DNA from: Mytilus edulis
Lineage: Eukaryota; Mollusca; Bivalvia; Mytilida; Mytilidae
Length of the DNA: 64,000 nt
Direction: 5' to 3'
Assembly: GCF_963676685.1 (NCBI RefSeq)
Contig: NC_092346.1
Location: forward strand, 42,157,289-42,221,288
A program made the translations under genes and the position numbers. This document shows positions 9,495 to 20,486 of the stretch, piece by piece. The stretch's first letter is position 1, and each line of letters starts with the position of its first letter. The notes beneath the pieces were generated by a model. The model made no database searches. It was not told where the DNA came from and saw nothing but the letters and a program-made list of their open reading frames with translations.

Positions 9495-9832
9495 AATCAC
9501 AGTCCATTTACATATTAAAAAATGAGAATGGACAGGCCTAAATTTGGCCCTAAAAAAGGTTGTCTAATGTAATATGTAAATACGACTAGTTATGGTATTA
9601 TATTTAAAAGTTTTATCATTTTACAGTTCGCTATAAAAGTGTTGGTAATGGGAAACGTACGAAATCATAAACTTGTCAACGGTTTTTCTGAACAGTGTGA
9701 TTGGACAAAAAATACAGCATCTACTAAAAACATTTTTCTGAACTGAAAAATGAATGAGGTGTAGACAATATAAAATATATTAACATACAGATGAAAATGA
9801 ATTTTTGAGAAGTTTTTGAATGTATTTACTGC
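9495..9832. other. Spacer between copies A and B
   Basis: AT-rich and without a gene. A short inverted pair (ATTTACATATTA near 9505 and TAATATGTAAAT near 9574) encloses about 60 bp and may be a tiny hairpin element. Nothing else was recognised. Confidence 0.5.
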
Positions 9833-10556
9833 ATGATAAAAGATCTAAACGCACTACTGACCTTAGATTTATAAAGGTAGAAAAAAAGGGGAAGCAAATG
9901 ACCATGATACATATTAATTTCTAAATATCATAATGAAAGTACTTTAGTTAGCTGTATATGTAGAGTTTTGGGCAATGGTAGCAAGTGGTGAAAATTCTGA
10001 AAAGGCTATCATTATCCCAATGTATCAGGCATTACTACTGTCCAATATTTAAGCCTACTTTGATAACTAACTCTTCATGGCTTTTAATTGATTTTTGGCA
10101 TGCACATTCCTATGTGATGTAAATTCTGAAAAGGTCCATCGGAAGCAACACATTTTTGAAATATTTGTTTCGTTATTGTTATATCAGAAGTCAACCTAAC
10201 CTTTAACAGCTCAGGGTTTTCAATTCACAAAATTGTTTTGATTCAATTTGATCTAATGAGAATCTTATACTATTTAAGTTGTAGAAAGTACTGGATATTT
10301 GGTTGTAAGTTGTAGCAACTCAATAAGGAACAGACATAACCAAATAACATGCCACTAATCTTGGAAACACCGACAGATAAATTGATTTTTTAGCTTTAGA
10401 TTAAGGAGATGCATTTCTGAAAATTGTAAAGATTGCTATGTGTTCAACTCATCAAAGGATTGGATTCTTTGTTGAATTTCGTGTCGTCTATTTCCATGAT
10501 CGGATCTTTAAATCAGTTAAATAAAAAACAACTTAAGAATAAAAATCCGAACGTTA

Positions 10557-10825
10557 CAGCAAACTGCATTGAGTGTGTAGGCAAAGGTAATATCTTCGGT
10601 TAGCTTGTTTGCTAGCTGAACCATGAAGTCATTGTTAAGTTAGTTATACTACCCTCCTTTAATAATAGACCTGTCTGACAAATAACCAATCTATCTGTCT
10701 GTAGGACTTCACTTCTCCGAAAGGAGGGTTGTATACTTTACCTAATAATGATTTCACGGTTCAGCTAGCAAGCAAGCTAACCACAGATGTTATCTCTACC
10801 TCCCACTCAAGTCATTTTGCTGAAA
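10557..10825. mobile_element. MITE with terminal inverted repeats, 3-bp TTA target duplication
   Basis: The element begins CAGCAAACTGCA and ends with TTTTGCTG plus AAA. It is flanked by TTA at 10554-10556 and 10826-10828. A longer subterminal inverted repeat pairs GGTTAGCTTGTTTGCTAGCT (from about 10598) with AGCTAGCAAGCAAGCTAACC (ending near 10782). Copy A has the empty site (ACGTTAATTGATAGG near 1276). A 3-bp TTA duplication suits the PIF/Harbinger group, but that class is an inference. Confidence 0.75.
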
Positions 10826-11379
10826 TTAATTGGTGTCATAGACATAGCACCGTGATATTTGTGATTGGAAGATATATCAAACTCTCTAGTTACCACCTAT
10901 AGTGGTTTATTTCAATGTTTCGGACCCGACCATCTCTGTTGTAAATCGTTGTACCTACAAATGCCAGAGTTTTCATCTACAAGAGAAAACAAATCACGCC
11001 TCATCCATTCGGAAATAAATAATTCTCCAATCGATTCAATGCAAAACTATATGTCGTCCCTTAAATCTTCATGTCTGAATTCTTAACAACATTCATTTAT
11101 CTTTTGTCAATTATCTTATGTTAAAACAAGCTTTATTGTAAGATAAGCTTTCGAACTGGGGTCAATGCTAAACAGAATACCATTGAAACATCTTATATGA
11201 ATGAATGAATCGTCAGAAACTTTCCCACCGCAGGACGTTTGAATCGTAAATGGGTTTTTCTGCGCAAATTATTTCATGATGTAACTTGTTGCATGTTTGT
11301 GTTTCATAAACTTTCGGAAAATGACAGCTACTAAATACAAATTGTCATTACTACAACTTTGAAACTGATTTAAGGTGAT

Positions 11380-12440
11380 AACTATGAGTAATATAAAGGG
11401 TGTTTTTTGTATAAATGAGACTCCAACAAAATGACAGAAACATCTTTAAAAATATCAAGAGTATACAAAATCATGAGTAAAGCAGATAAGAGACTCCATC
11501 AAAATGACAAAACTATCTACAAATTGTTAAGAAGTATAAGAAATTATGAGTAAAGCAGTTAATAACCTGTAACAAAATTACTCAAACATCTTGACAATGT
11601 CAAAAGGTATACAGAGTTATGAGTAAAGCAGTTGAGATACTCCAACAAAATGACACAAATATCTTTAAAAATGCCAAGACTAAGAGGTGTACCGAATCAT
11701 GAATAAAATACATGTAGTTTAAACACTCAACAAAATGATACAACTATCTTTAAAATATCAAGACTTAGAAACGAACCGAAGCATGCGTAAAGCAGTTTAG
11801 AGATTCCGACAGAATGCAAAATTATCCAAAATGTCACGAGGTATACAGAATCATGAGTAAAACAGTAAAGAAACTCCTACAAAATGGCACAAATATCACT
11901 GACTTTTAACTCATCATAGATACCAGGATCAAAATTTTATATTTACGCCTGCTTCGTCTAAAAAAGATGCATCAGTGACGCTCGAATCAAAAATGGTTTA
12001 AAAGGCCAAATAGAGTTATTATCTTTGAAATGTCAAGAAGTATACAGAATCATGAGTAAAACAGTTAAGAAACTCCTACAAAATGGCACATATATCTTTG
12101 TAATTGTCAATGCATAAACAGAATTATGAGTAAGGCAGTTTCGAGACTCCGTCAATATGACATTATCATTATGGTCAAAATGTCAAGACTCAGAGGTGTA
12201 CCGAATGAATGATAAAAACAGTTTAGAGACTCCAACAAAACGACACAACTATCTTTAAAATGTCAATTATTAAATCGGTTCATGAGAAAAGCAGTCAAGA
12301 AACTCCACCAAAATGACACAAATATCTTTAAAAAGTCAAGAGGTTCTACCGAATTATGAGTAAAACAGGTAAGAGAGTTGAACAATATGATACAATATCT
12401 TTAAATGTACCGAATAATTAGTAAAGCAGTAAAAAGCATT
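11380..12440 (+). repeat. Minisatellite array B
   Basis: This is the same roughly 76-bp unit as array A (ACTCCAACAAAATGACACAA, ATCTTTAAAAATGCC, GTACCGAATCATGA), with about 13 diverged copies. One copy is interrupted by a degenerate hammerhead-bearing fragment near 11.9-12.0 kb. Confidence 0.88.
11900..12018 (-). mobile_element. Degenerate hammerhead-bearing (retrozyme-like) fragment
   Basis: The segment ATACCAGGATCAAAATTTTA, ACGCCTGCTTCGTCTA, GCATCAGTGACGCTC resembles the elements at 15521-15693 and 32201-32382. On the minus strand the core reads CTGATGC instead of CTGATGA and GAAG instead of GAAA, and stem II is lost, so it should not cleave. It interrupts the minisatellite. Confidence 0.6.
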
Positions 12441-12943
12441 ACATGACACTCTCAAAGAAGACGATCACAACATTAAGATTTTTTTAACTGAACACATTGA
12501 TACAGAGTTATTTTAATACACTGGTTTTAACTCCCTCGGGTAAAGTTTACCTCAGATGAATTTAACTACTATTAACTATTAGGTTCCTTTCGGTTATATA
12601 GCTCCTCAGCTTTTAACGTTTTAAAAGATCTCTTATTTTCAATTACTTTCAAATGTTTAGATTTGAGCGTTTCTGGTGAAGGTAAATCCAGAAAAGCTCT
12701 TCGATAACACGAACAGATAAAAGAGTAATATCCTTTTTTTTTTAAATGTGATGATAACTGTTTTATTCAAATTTTGTAAGTATAACAAACAAAAAAACGA
12801 TAATAGGGAAACTTTCTATAGAGGTAATGCTTTCTGCGTTGTAAGATTTAAATTGAATACCCAATGGTTTTATCTGAAATGAAAGATGTCAATTTAACTT
12901 GAAATACATATCAATCATTGCAAAGGAGATGTAAAGCAGTGAT

Positions 12944-14712
12944 TAAATTTACAAACCGATAGTTGCAACTCTCTCCAGTCAATCTTGCCTTTGACTATTA
13001 TGATTGAACCTACCTAATACATAATACATAATAACCCTGGTATTTATTCTCTTTTAATTGCACTTTGGTAACACTCTGATCTTTTATAGTTTGCTTAATT
13101 CAAAATTCGGATGTGACAACAGCTATACATTTTACTTCGGTTCGATATTTATACCCTTTCACTAACCAACCAGTGATTTGCAAATTATCGTTGAAATTAG
13201 CTTTTACCTGTTTTAATTCATGCAATGAAGCCAATATGTTTTTTAATAAGCAGCAAACGTCTTTAGCTTGACCAGCTTTGGATCGATCGTATAATCTCCC
13301 GATTGCTTTGCCTAGACAACTTATCATAGCAAATTATTTGCTTTAGTTTTACGGACGCGTTTATAGCGATATAGCTGACATCTAATCTTATAAGACTCAT
13401 CGATGTATGTTTAGAAAAAAAGCTACCCTCAATCATTTGTTTCAACTCAAACAAAGACAAACAATAAAACAACAAACCACCTAATAACAACTTCCCTAGA
13501 AAGAATTGACAAATGAATCTCTTTATTTAGACAGTTAGGTTTTAACCACAATTGATGGATAACTGAATGATGATACCAATAGCTTCTACTTAATACAAGT
13601 AATCCAAGTAGACTCCTAAAATTTGCACATATAAGCAATTTTATGGAATGCTCTTAATCCCCTGTCGGACATTTTGTTTTGTAGTGTTCATTTTACACTG
13701 ATCCTGTATAATGCCATCTTAACGAAGACACAGACAAATTATATTGCAAAACGAATACAATTGCCCAATCTCCGGCACAGAGATCACATATCCGTTCCGT
13801 TCAATACTTTGTAACACTACACTCAATATTAAGTGCAGTATTGCGGAGCATGTATGGAACGGATATGAACTCTGCGTCGGAGATTGACAATTGCCGTCAG
13901 TTTTAAGATACCGTTTGTCTTTGCTTAGCAATATAAACTATAAATAATTGTTCCGTTGTCATCTTTTACAAGTTGTCTAAACAAGCAAATATGTATATGG
14001 TTTAAAAATAACACGATAAAAAATGATCATAAATATACTAAAATAAACAGATTTAGAATATGAAAAAAGAAATCAATAGGTATCATCATTCAGTTATCCA
14101 TCAATTGTGGTTGCAACCTAATTGTCTAAATAAAGAAATTTATTTGTCAATTCTTTCTAGGGCAGTTTTTATTTGGTGGTCTGTTGTTTTATTGTTTGTC
14201 TTTTATTGAGTTGAAACAAATGATTGAGGGTAGCTTTTTTTCTAAACATACATCGACGAGTCTTATAAGATTAGATGTCAGTAATATCGCTATAAATTCG
14301 TCCGAAAAACTAAAGCAATGAATTTGTTATGATTAGCTGCCTTGACGTGGTATTCGGGCGATTATACAATCGATCCAAAGCATTGGTCAAGCCAAAGACG
14401 TTTGCTGCTTATTAAAAGACATATTGGCTTTATTGCATTAAGTATTAAAACAGGTAAAAGCTAATTTCCACAATAATTTAAAAATCACTGCATGGTTTAA
14501 AAAAGGGTATGAATACTGAACTGTAGCAAATGTTTAGATGTTGTTACATCCGATTTTTGAATTAAGCAAACTATAAAACATCAGAGTGTTACCAAGGTGC
14601 AACTTAAAGAGAATTATTACAAGGGAAATTATGTAAACAGAAAGGGGCTCAACTATAATATTCAAAGGCAAAATTAACTGGAGAGAGTTGCAACTATAGG
14701 TTTGTAAATTTA
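12944..14712. mobile_element. Foldback element: 1.77 kb imperfect palindrome
   Basis: TAAATTTACAAACC at 12944 returns as its reverse complement ending at 14712. Pairing continues inward: AGTTGCAACTCTCTCCAGT, GGTAACACTCTGAT, then CCACAATTGATGGATAACTG at about 13548 against CAGTTATCCATCAATTGTGG at about 14091. The innermost pair is CAATTG at 13758 and 13888. All pairs share a centre near 13826-13828. By eye the arms are roughly 80% identical. Each arm can be read for short stretches on one strand, but I recognise no protein. It sits exactly at the end of copy B. It may be a foldback transposon or an inverted duplication, and no transposase was seen. Confidence 0.75.
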
Positions 14713-15012
14713 AAAAAGAGTATTCTGCTATTTGGTGGAAAGGTGTACACAAACAACGTGACAAATGACAAAACGTTCACTTATGAGCAGACGATATCTT
14801 TGTGAGTTAACATAGCCCTAGCTTGATAAAGACAAGTTTTTTAAAAAAAGTATCAGGCATAAAATTTGAGAGTGTGATCATTCTACTTGCATGACAGAGT
14901 TGTTTTAAGTTCCAATGTATCGATATTTTGTATGTCACATATTGAAAATTGATGCTACTTTCATTTAGGTCTGCGCTTTCTCCTTTAATGATATATAAAT
15001 AGAATATAATGT
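14713..15012. other. Unassigned sequence between foldback and copy C
   Basis: About 300 bp of AT-rich DNA with no open frame or repeat that I could recognise. Confidence 0.5.
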
Positions 15013-15161
15013 ATGACACACATTAATGTAATGTTTACAATATTGTTGAATGGAAATTACCAGGTCCTATATACCACATCGTCTTCGATATTTTTCAATG
15101 CTGATTTTTCTGTTTAAACCATGATGTAACGTTTTGCATGTTTCTGTCTCATTAACTCTAG

Positions 15162-15280
15162 AACGCCGTGCCATCGAAATCTATGAAACAGAAACCAACG
15201 TAGCACTCGATTATTCACAAGGTTATATGAAATGGAGTAAAGAAAGAACCAGTGATTTGCATCTCCTCTGCAATGATTAA
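15162..15280 (+). pseudogene. Exon-like segment in copy C
   Basis: Counterpart of 4366-4484. AACTCTAG is followed by 119 nt encoding RRAIEIYETETNV and ending LHLLCND then TAA. Length, acceptor and stop are the same as in copy A, while about a dozen residues differ. The protein is not recognised. Confidence 0.35.
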
Positions 15281-15520
15281 TATTATTTCAAGTTGAATTG
15301 ACATCCTTCATTTTAGAAAAATCATTGGGTATTCAATTAAAATCCTACATTGCAGAGAGCTTTACATCAAAAGAAATTTCCCCAAAAAATCATTGTTTGT
15401 TTACTTATTCATATAAAAGATAGCATCACATTTGAAAAAAAGAAAATTTCACTTTAAAATGTTTCTGTGTTCGTTATGCTTTTCTAAAATTTGCCTTCAC
15501 CGGGAGCGCTCAATTCAAAT

Positions 15521-15693
15521 TTGTTATCAAAGGTACCAAGATTATAATTTAGTAAGCCAGACGCGCGTTTCGTCTACATAAGACTTATCAGTGACGCTGT
15601 AAATTATTTATAAAACCAAACAAGTTCAAAGTTGAAGAGCATTGAGGGTCCAAAATTTCCAAAAAGTTGTGCCAAATACGGCTAAGGTAATAT
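15521..15693 (-). mobile_element. Retrozyme-like element with inactivated hammerhead
   Basis: The minus strand contains stem II GTC-TTATGTA-GAC, GAAA and ACGCGCGTC, as in the 32.2 kb copy. The conserved core reads CTGATAA in place of CTGATGA. The change hits G8, the position known to act in catalysis, and one stem I pair is also lost. The flanking body (GAAGAGCATTGAGG, TTGTGCCAAATACGGCTAAG) matches the 32.2 kb element. Predicted inactive. Confidence 0.7.
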
Positions 15694-16004
15694 AAGCATG
15701 GGATAAGAAAATCCGTAGTGTTTCGAAAAATTCAAAGTTTTGTAAACAGAAAATTTGTAAAATGACCCCATTATTGATATTCATGTCAACACCGAAATGT
15801 AAGGGATTTATAATTACGTAGAATCGTTAGGAGCATTATGACCAAAAGTAACCTAAAAAGGAATTTAAAGTCCAGTGACTTAAAATAACTTTGTATTTAT
15901 GTGTTCAGTTGAAAAAAGTTCAATGCTGTGTTTCGTCTTCTTTGATAGTATCATGTAATGCCTTTTACGACTTTACTTATAATTCGGTGTATTTAAGATA
16001 TTGT

Positions 16005-16195
16005 AAATAAAGGCAACAGTAGTATACCGCTGTTCAAACTCATAAATCCATAGACAAAAAACAAAATCGGGGTAACAAACTAAAACTGAGGGAAACGCAT
16101 TAAATATAAGAGGAGAACAACGACACAACACTACAATGTAACACACACAGAAACGGACCAAGCATCAGACAAAATCCCACGAGAATAACATATTG
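16005..16195 (-). mobile_element. Interspersed repeat fragment, possibly another PLE 3' end
   Basis: The block GGCAACAGTAGTATACCGCT, CAAACTCATAAATCCATAG, GGGGTAACAAAC, GAGGAGAACAACGACACAAC interrupts minisatellite C. Its first 85 bp reappear inverted at 32047-32131. It shares CAAACTCATAAATC with the PLE 3' UTR, and I know it as a common mussel repeat. PLE origin is only an inference. Confidence 0.45.
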
Positions 16196-16199
16196 TTTA

Positions 16200-17290
16200 A
16201 CATTTTTAACTGTTTTACTCATGATTCTGTATGCCTCTTGACATTTTAAAAATATTTCTGTCATTTTGTTGGAGTTTCTTGACTGTTTTTCTCATGAACC
16301 GATATATTAATTGTCGTTTTGAAGATAGTTGTGTCGTTTTGTTCAAGTCTCGAAACTGCTTTACTATTAATTCAGTTCACCTCTCAGTCTGATATTTAGA
16401 AAATATCTGTGTCTTATTGACGGAGCCCCTTAACTGCTTAACTCATGATTCGGTACACCTCTTAGTCTTGACATTTTAAATATATTTTTGTCATTTTAGT
16501 TGGAATCTCTTAAATACTTTACTCATGATTCGGTACACCTCTCAGTCTTTACATTTGGAAATGTTTGTGTCATTTTGTAGGAGTCTCGAAACTGCTTTAC
16601 TCATTATTCTGTATATGTCTTTACAATTTCAAGATATTTGTGTCATTTTGTAGGCGTTTCTTAACTGTTTCACTCATGATTCGGTTTACTTCTTGCCATG
16701 TCAAAGATATTTTACCTGCTTTACCAATCAGTCATTATGTCTTGACATTTTGAAGACATTTGTGTCATTTTGTTTGAGTTTCTCATCTATGTCACACATG
16801 ATTCTGTATACCTTCTGTAGGAATCTCTAAACTGATATACGCATGCTTCGGTTTACCGCTAAGTCTTGACATTTAAAAATAATTTTGTCATTTTGTTTAA
16901 GTCTCTTAACTCTTAATTTTACTGATGATTCGGAATACCTCTTGATATGTTAAAGATAGTTGTATCATTTTGTTGAGTGTCTAAACTATTTTACTCATGA
17001 TTCAGTACACCTCTTAGTCTTGGCATTTTTTAAAATAGGTTTGTGTCATTTTGTTAGAGGCTCTCGACTGCTTTACGCATATCTCTGTAAACCTTTTGAC
17101 ATTGTCAAGATGTTTGTGTCATTTTGTCACAGGTTATTAACTGCTTTACTAATGATTTGGTATTATACCTTTAAACAATTTATAGATAGTTGTGTCATTT
17201 TGTTGGAGTCTTTTATCTGTTTTACTCATGATTTTGTATACCTCTTGATATTTTGAAGATGTTTATGTCATTTAGTTGGCGTCAAAGACC
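16200..17290 (-). repeat. Minisatellite array C
   Basis: Reverse-complement copies of the roughly 76-bp unit (TTTTGTTGGAGTCTCTTAACTG-like starts, then TTTACTCATGATTCGGTACA and CCTCTTAGTCTTGACATTTT). There are about 14 diverged units. Short open frames here are repeat artefacts. Confidence 0.88.
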
Positions 17291-17908
17291 ACCCTTCAGA
17301 TTATTCATAGTTATCACCTTAAATCAGTTTCAAAGTTGTAGTAATGACAATTTGTATTCAGTAGCTGTCATTTTCTGAAAGTTTTTGAAACTCAAACATG
17401 CAACAAGTTATATCATGAAATAATTTGCGCAGAAAAACCCATTTACAATTCAACGTCCTGCGGTGGGAAAATTTATTTCTGTTTCTGACGATTCATTCAT
17501 TCATAATAAGATTTTTCAATGCTATTCTGTTTAGCATTGACCCCAGTTCGAAACAACAAACTTATCTTACAATAAAGCTTGTTTTAACAAAAAATAATTG
17601 ACAAAAGATATATGAATGTTGTTAAGAATTCTGACATGAAGATTTAAGGGACGACATATAGTTTTGCATTGAATCGATTGGAGAATTATTTCTTTGGTGG
17701 GAATGGATGAGGTGTGATTAGTTTTCTCTTGGAAATGGAAAATTCTGTCTTTTGTCGACATAAAGATCTACAAGAGATATGGTCGGGCCGAAATATTGGA
17801 AAAAATCACCGAAGGTGGTAGCTGGAGAGTTTAATATATCTTTCAATCACAAATATTTGTACTTCCAAATGAAATCAATCACCGTGATATGTCTATGACA
17901 CCCATTTA

Positions 17909-18144
17909 TTTCAGCAAAAATTACTCGAGAGGGTAGGTAAAGATAATATCTTTGGTTAACTTGTTTGCTAACCGTGAATAGTTTTAAGTTAAGGTATACT
18001 ACCCTCTTTTCGGAGAAGTGAAGTCCTAACGGTTATATGTCGGACTAGTCTAATATTAAAAACTTAAAAATGACTTCATTGTTCAGGTAGCAAGCAAGCA
18101 AAACATTGATATAACCTTTGCTACACACTCTATGCAGTTTGCTG
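17909..18144. mobile_element. Second copy of the TTA-type MITE, in copy C
   Basis: The same element as 10557-10825, inverted along with copy C. It runs from TTTCAGCAAAAATTACT to GCAGTTTGCTG, is followed by TAA, and sits at the same position of the host repeat. The inner inverted segment GGTTAACTTGTTTGCTA is partly decayed. Confidence 0.7.
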
Positions 18145-18305
18145 TAACGTTTGAAATTTTCTTCTGAAATTTTTTTTTTAGTAAACTGATTTAGATCCGT
18201 TCATGGATTTTAACGACATGAAAGACAACACTGAATCCAAACGTTTGAAGAGTGGAACAAATATCAATCTTTGCCATTTTCAGAAATACATCTCCTTAAT
18301 CTAAA

Positions 18306-18490
18306 GTTAAAAAGATTCCAACAAAAATGACAAAAATATATTTAAAATGTCAAGACTAAGAGGTGTACCAAATCATGAGTTAAGCAGTTAAGGGACTCCG
18401 TCAATAAGACACAGTTATTTTCTTAATATCAGACTTAGAGGTGAACTGAATCAATAGTAAAGCAGTTTAGAGACTTCAACAAAACGACAC
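18306..18490 (+). repeat. Short minisatellite fragment in inverted orientation to array C
   Basis: Two to three units of the 76-bp family (GATTCCAACAAAAATGACAA, GAGGTGTACCAAATCATGAG) follow directly after the end of copy C. They correspond to the inverse of units near 16385-16470, so this looks like a small inverted rejoining at a breakpoint. Confidence 0.65.
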
Positions 18491-20480
18491 GAAATGATGG
18501 AGGTGGTTTTCATGTGTCCCTTAAATTTTCTACTAGCTCAGAAAAATGAAAGTATGTACATGATAAGTAGACATTTGCTATATGTTTAATCCTGTCATTT
18601 TTTTTTTCGTGTCGGATCCAGGTATTTATTGGTAATTCAATATAGTCAGTTAGCTGTAAATCTTATATTTGTTTTTTGGTGACTTGTTTTCATCTTTATC
18701 AGAAGATTGTTCCTGTTCTCTGGTGATTTATTTCTCATTAACATCATATCTGTGGACAAAGTTAAGTGCTCTTACTAAAATTAAATAGAACGGTTATTTT
18801 TCCTTTAGTAGACGATATTTCCGCAAACATGTAATGTCTCATTTTTTGCATGAGCCGATGTATGGCCTTCAGCTTTGACTGAGTGACTTGCATATTAATG
18901 CTTGGAGGAAATCATAAAATCATAAACCTGCGTATGAACCTGACCATAACTATGGACTTTCCCAAAAGAATCTTAACAGAAACCAGTTGTCATTATATGA
19001 AGAAAAAAGCAGAACCGAGTATTTCTAATGTGAAATAGAATCAAAAGTTGAGACCTTCATCCAATTAATCAAAAGATTCATTAGAAAATTACATATAAGC
19101 TGTTAAACTATTTATATTTTAAGTGATAACCCTCAATTGATCAAGCAATATGTATTTTAAACCCGCTGCATATATTTGCACCTGTCCTTAGTCAGGAATC
19201 TTATATTGAGAAATGTTGACTTAGCCAGGACTCCGTGTTGAAGGCTGTACCTTCACCAATAATGGTTTACTTATATAAATTGTTACTTAGATGAAAAGTT
19301 GTCCCATTGGCACTCATACCACATCGCCCTATATCTATTGTATGGAGAGTTGTCTCATTTAAACTCATGCCACATCTTCTTATATATATTTAAACCGTGA
19401 GTGCACCTTCATGACCTTAATTGACATGTTTCTTGAAAATGTAAAAACCCTGCTCATTTGAGTTCATAGACCAAAGCAATAGTTGAATAATACCTATTAA
19501 ATGATTAAGTATGGTGTAGTTTTTTCATTGGCGATCTACTCATATCTTACTATAATATTAAAAATGTATCAAGGTTGAAGTTCACAATAGAACATAACAA
19601 AAGGACAACTTAAGTCACTAGTGAGAAGGAAATCATTATATATGGATGTTGTCAAGGAAAAAACAACAAGACAATGTAGTCATCATGGTCATTTGCCACA
19701 AAACACAACAAAAATAATTGTTTACCAAATTGTATCATTTATTATATCATACATGTATACATATTCAGTACATGAAATTCATGACATTAGTATTGCTTTC
19801 ATTCTTATAAATAATATATTTATAAAAAAAACCTGAGCATAAAAAATAGCTATGAACGTTAAAAAATATATATATAAAAAAGGCAAAAATAAAATATCAA
19901 AAAGTTTTCTTAAAGCACCATTTATAACAATATCTCTTATAAGTCATCACAAGTTTGTTCTTTCAACAGTTAACACTATACACTATTACATAAATTAAAT
20001 TTTATTGTGACAACTTTATATCAGGCTTTCAGTCACAAAAGTGAACAAAAAGTAAACAAGGCTAAATCATGAAAGTTGACACTTTTGAAAAATGTCTCAT
20101 CAAAATCTTCTTTAATATACATGTAGTTATGTTAGTTGACTCAGAACAACAACATAAAGATTTTTTTGGATGATCTATCTATCAGTTTTATTTCATTAAT
20201 TAAGGAAATAAAATGTTTGCTTTTCTGATTGTTATTATCCTCTTATTTATAGTTTTATCATTACATGAATTTTCACCAATTTGACTCAAATAAAGATTCA
20301 AATTTTAAATGAAGATTCAATTTTCCATTGATTATTTAGAATAGCCTGAAAGCCTGTTATTTTTTTCAACCACAGTATGCATATTCATACATTACTAGTT
20401 TAAGAATAACACAAATCTTATAAATAATAACAATATCATGTCAACAAATATTTACACAACCACTATATAACAAAGTTAAC
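18491..20480. other. Mostly unassigned AT-rich DNA
   Basis: No open frame that looks like a gene, no RNA gene and no tandem repeat was recognised, apart from the interspersed repeat piece at 19286-19390. Confidence 0.5.
19286..19390 (+). repeat. Interspersed repeat piece, two diverged tandem copies
   Basis: GTTGTCCCATTGGCACTCAT and CCACATCGCC are followed about 65 bp later by GTTGTCTCATTTAAACTCAT and CCACATCTTC. This block is common in mussel and other bivalve DNA as I know it. The element type is not determined. Confidence 0.5.
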
Positions 20481-20486
20481 ACATGT

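Larger units (their letters stand above)
9833..12943 (+). repeat. Long interspersed repeat, copy B
   Basis: Collinear with copy A from AAACGCACTACTGACC (9849; 357 in A) to GAGATGTAAAGCAGTGAT (12943; about 4391 in A). It has a shorter minisatellite and lacks the hairpin insertion and the PLE. It carries its own MITE (10557-10825) and a degenerate hammerhead element (about 11900-12018). It ends exactly where the foldback element starts. Confidence 0.75.
15013..18305 (-). repeat. Long interspersed repeat, copy C (inverted)
   Basis: The reverse complement of this segment follows copy A from about position 1110 to 4513 and then 9377-9494, without the PLE. It therefore gives the unoccupied PLE target. 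Shared landmarks include CCATTTTCAGAAATACATCT at the right end and the 119-nt exon-like segment at the left. It carries the same MITE as copy B, so B and C probably share a closer ancestor than either does with A. Confidence 0.75.

Noticed and set aside
13100-13638. Genes inside the foldback arms
   Set aside because: Short frames on the minus strand are not recognisable and are disrupted in the opposite arm.
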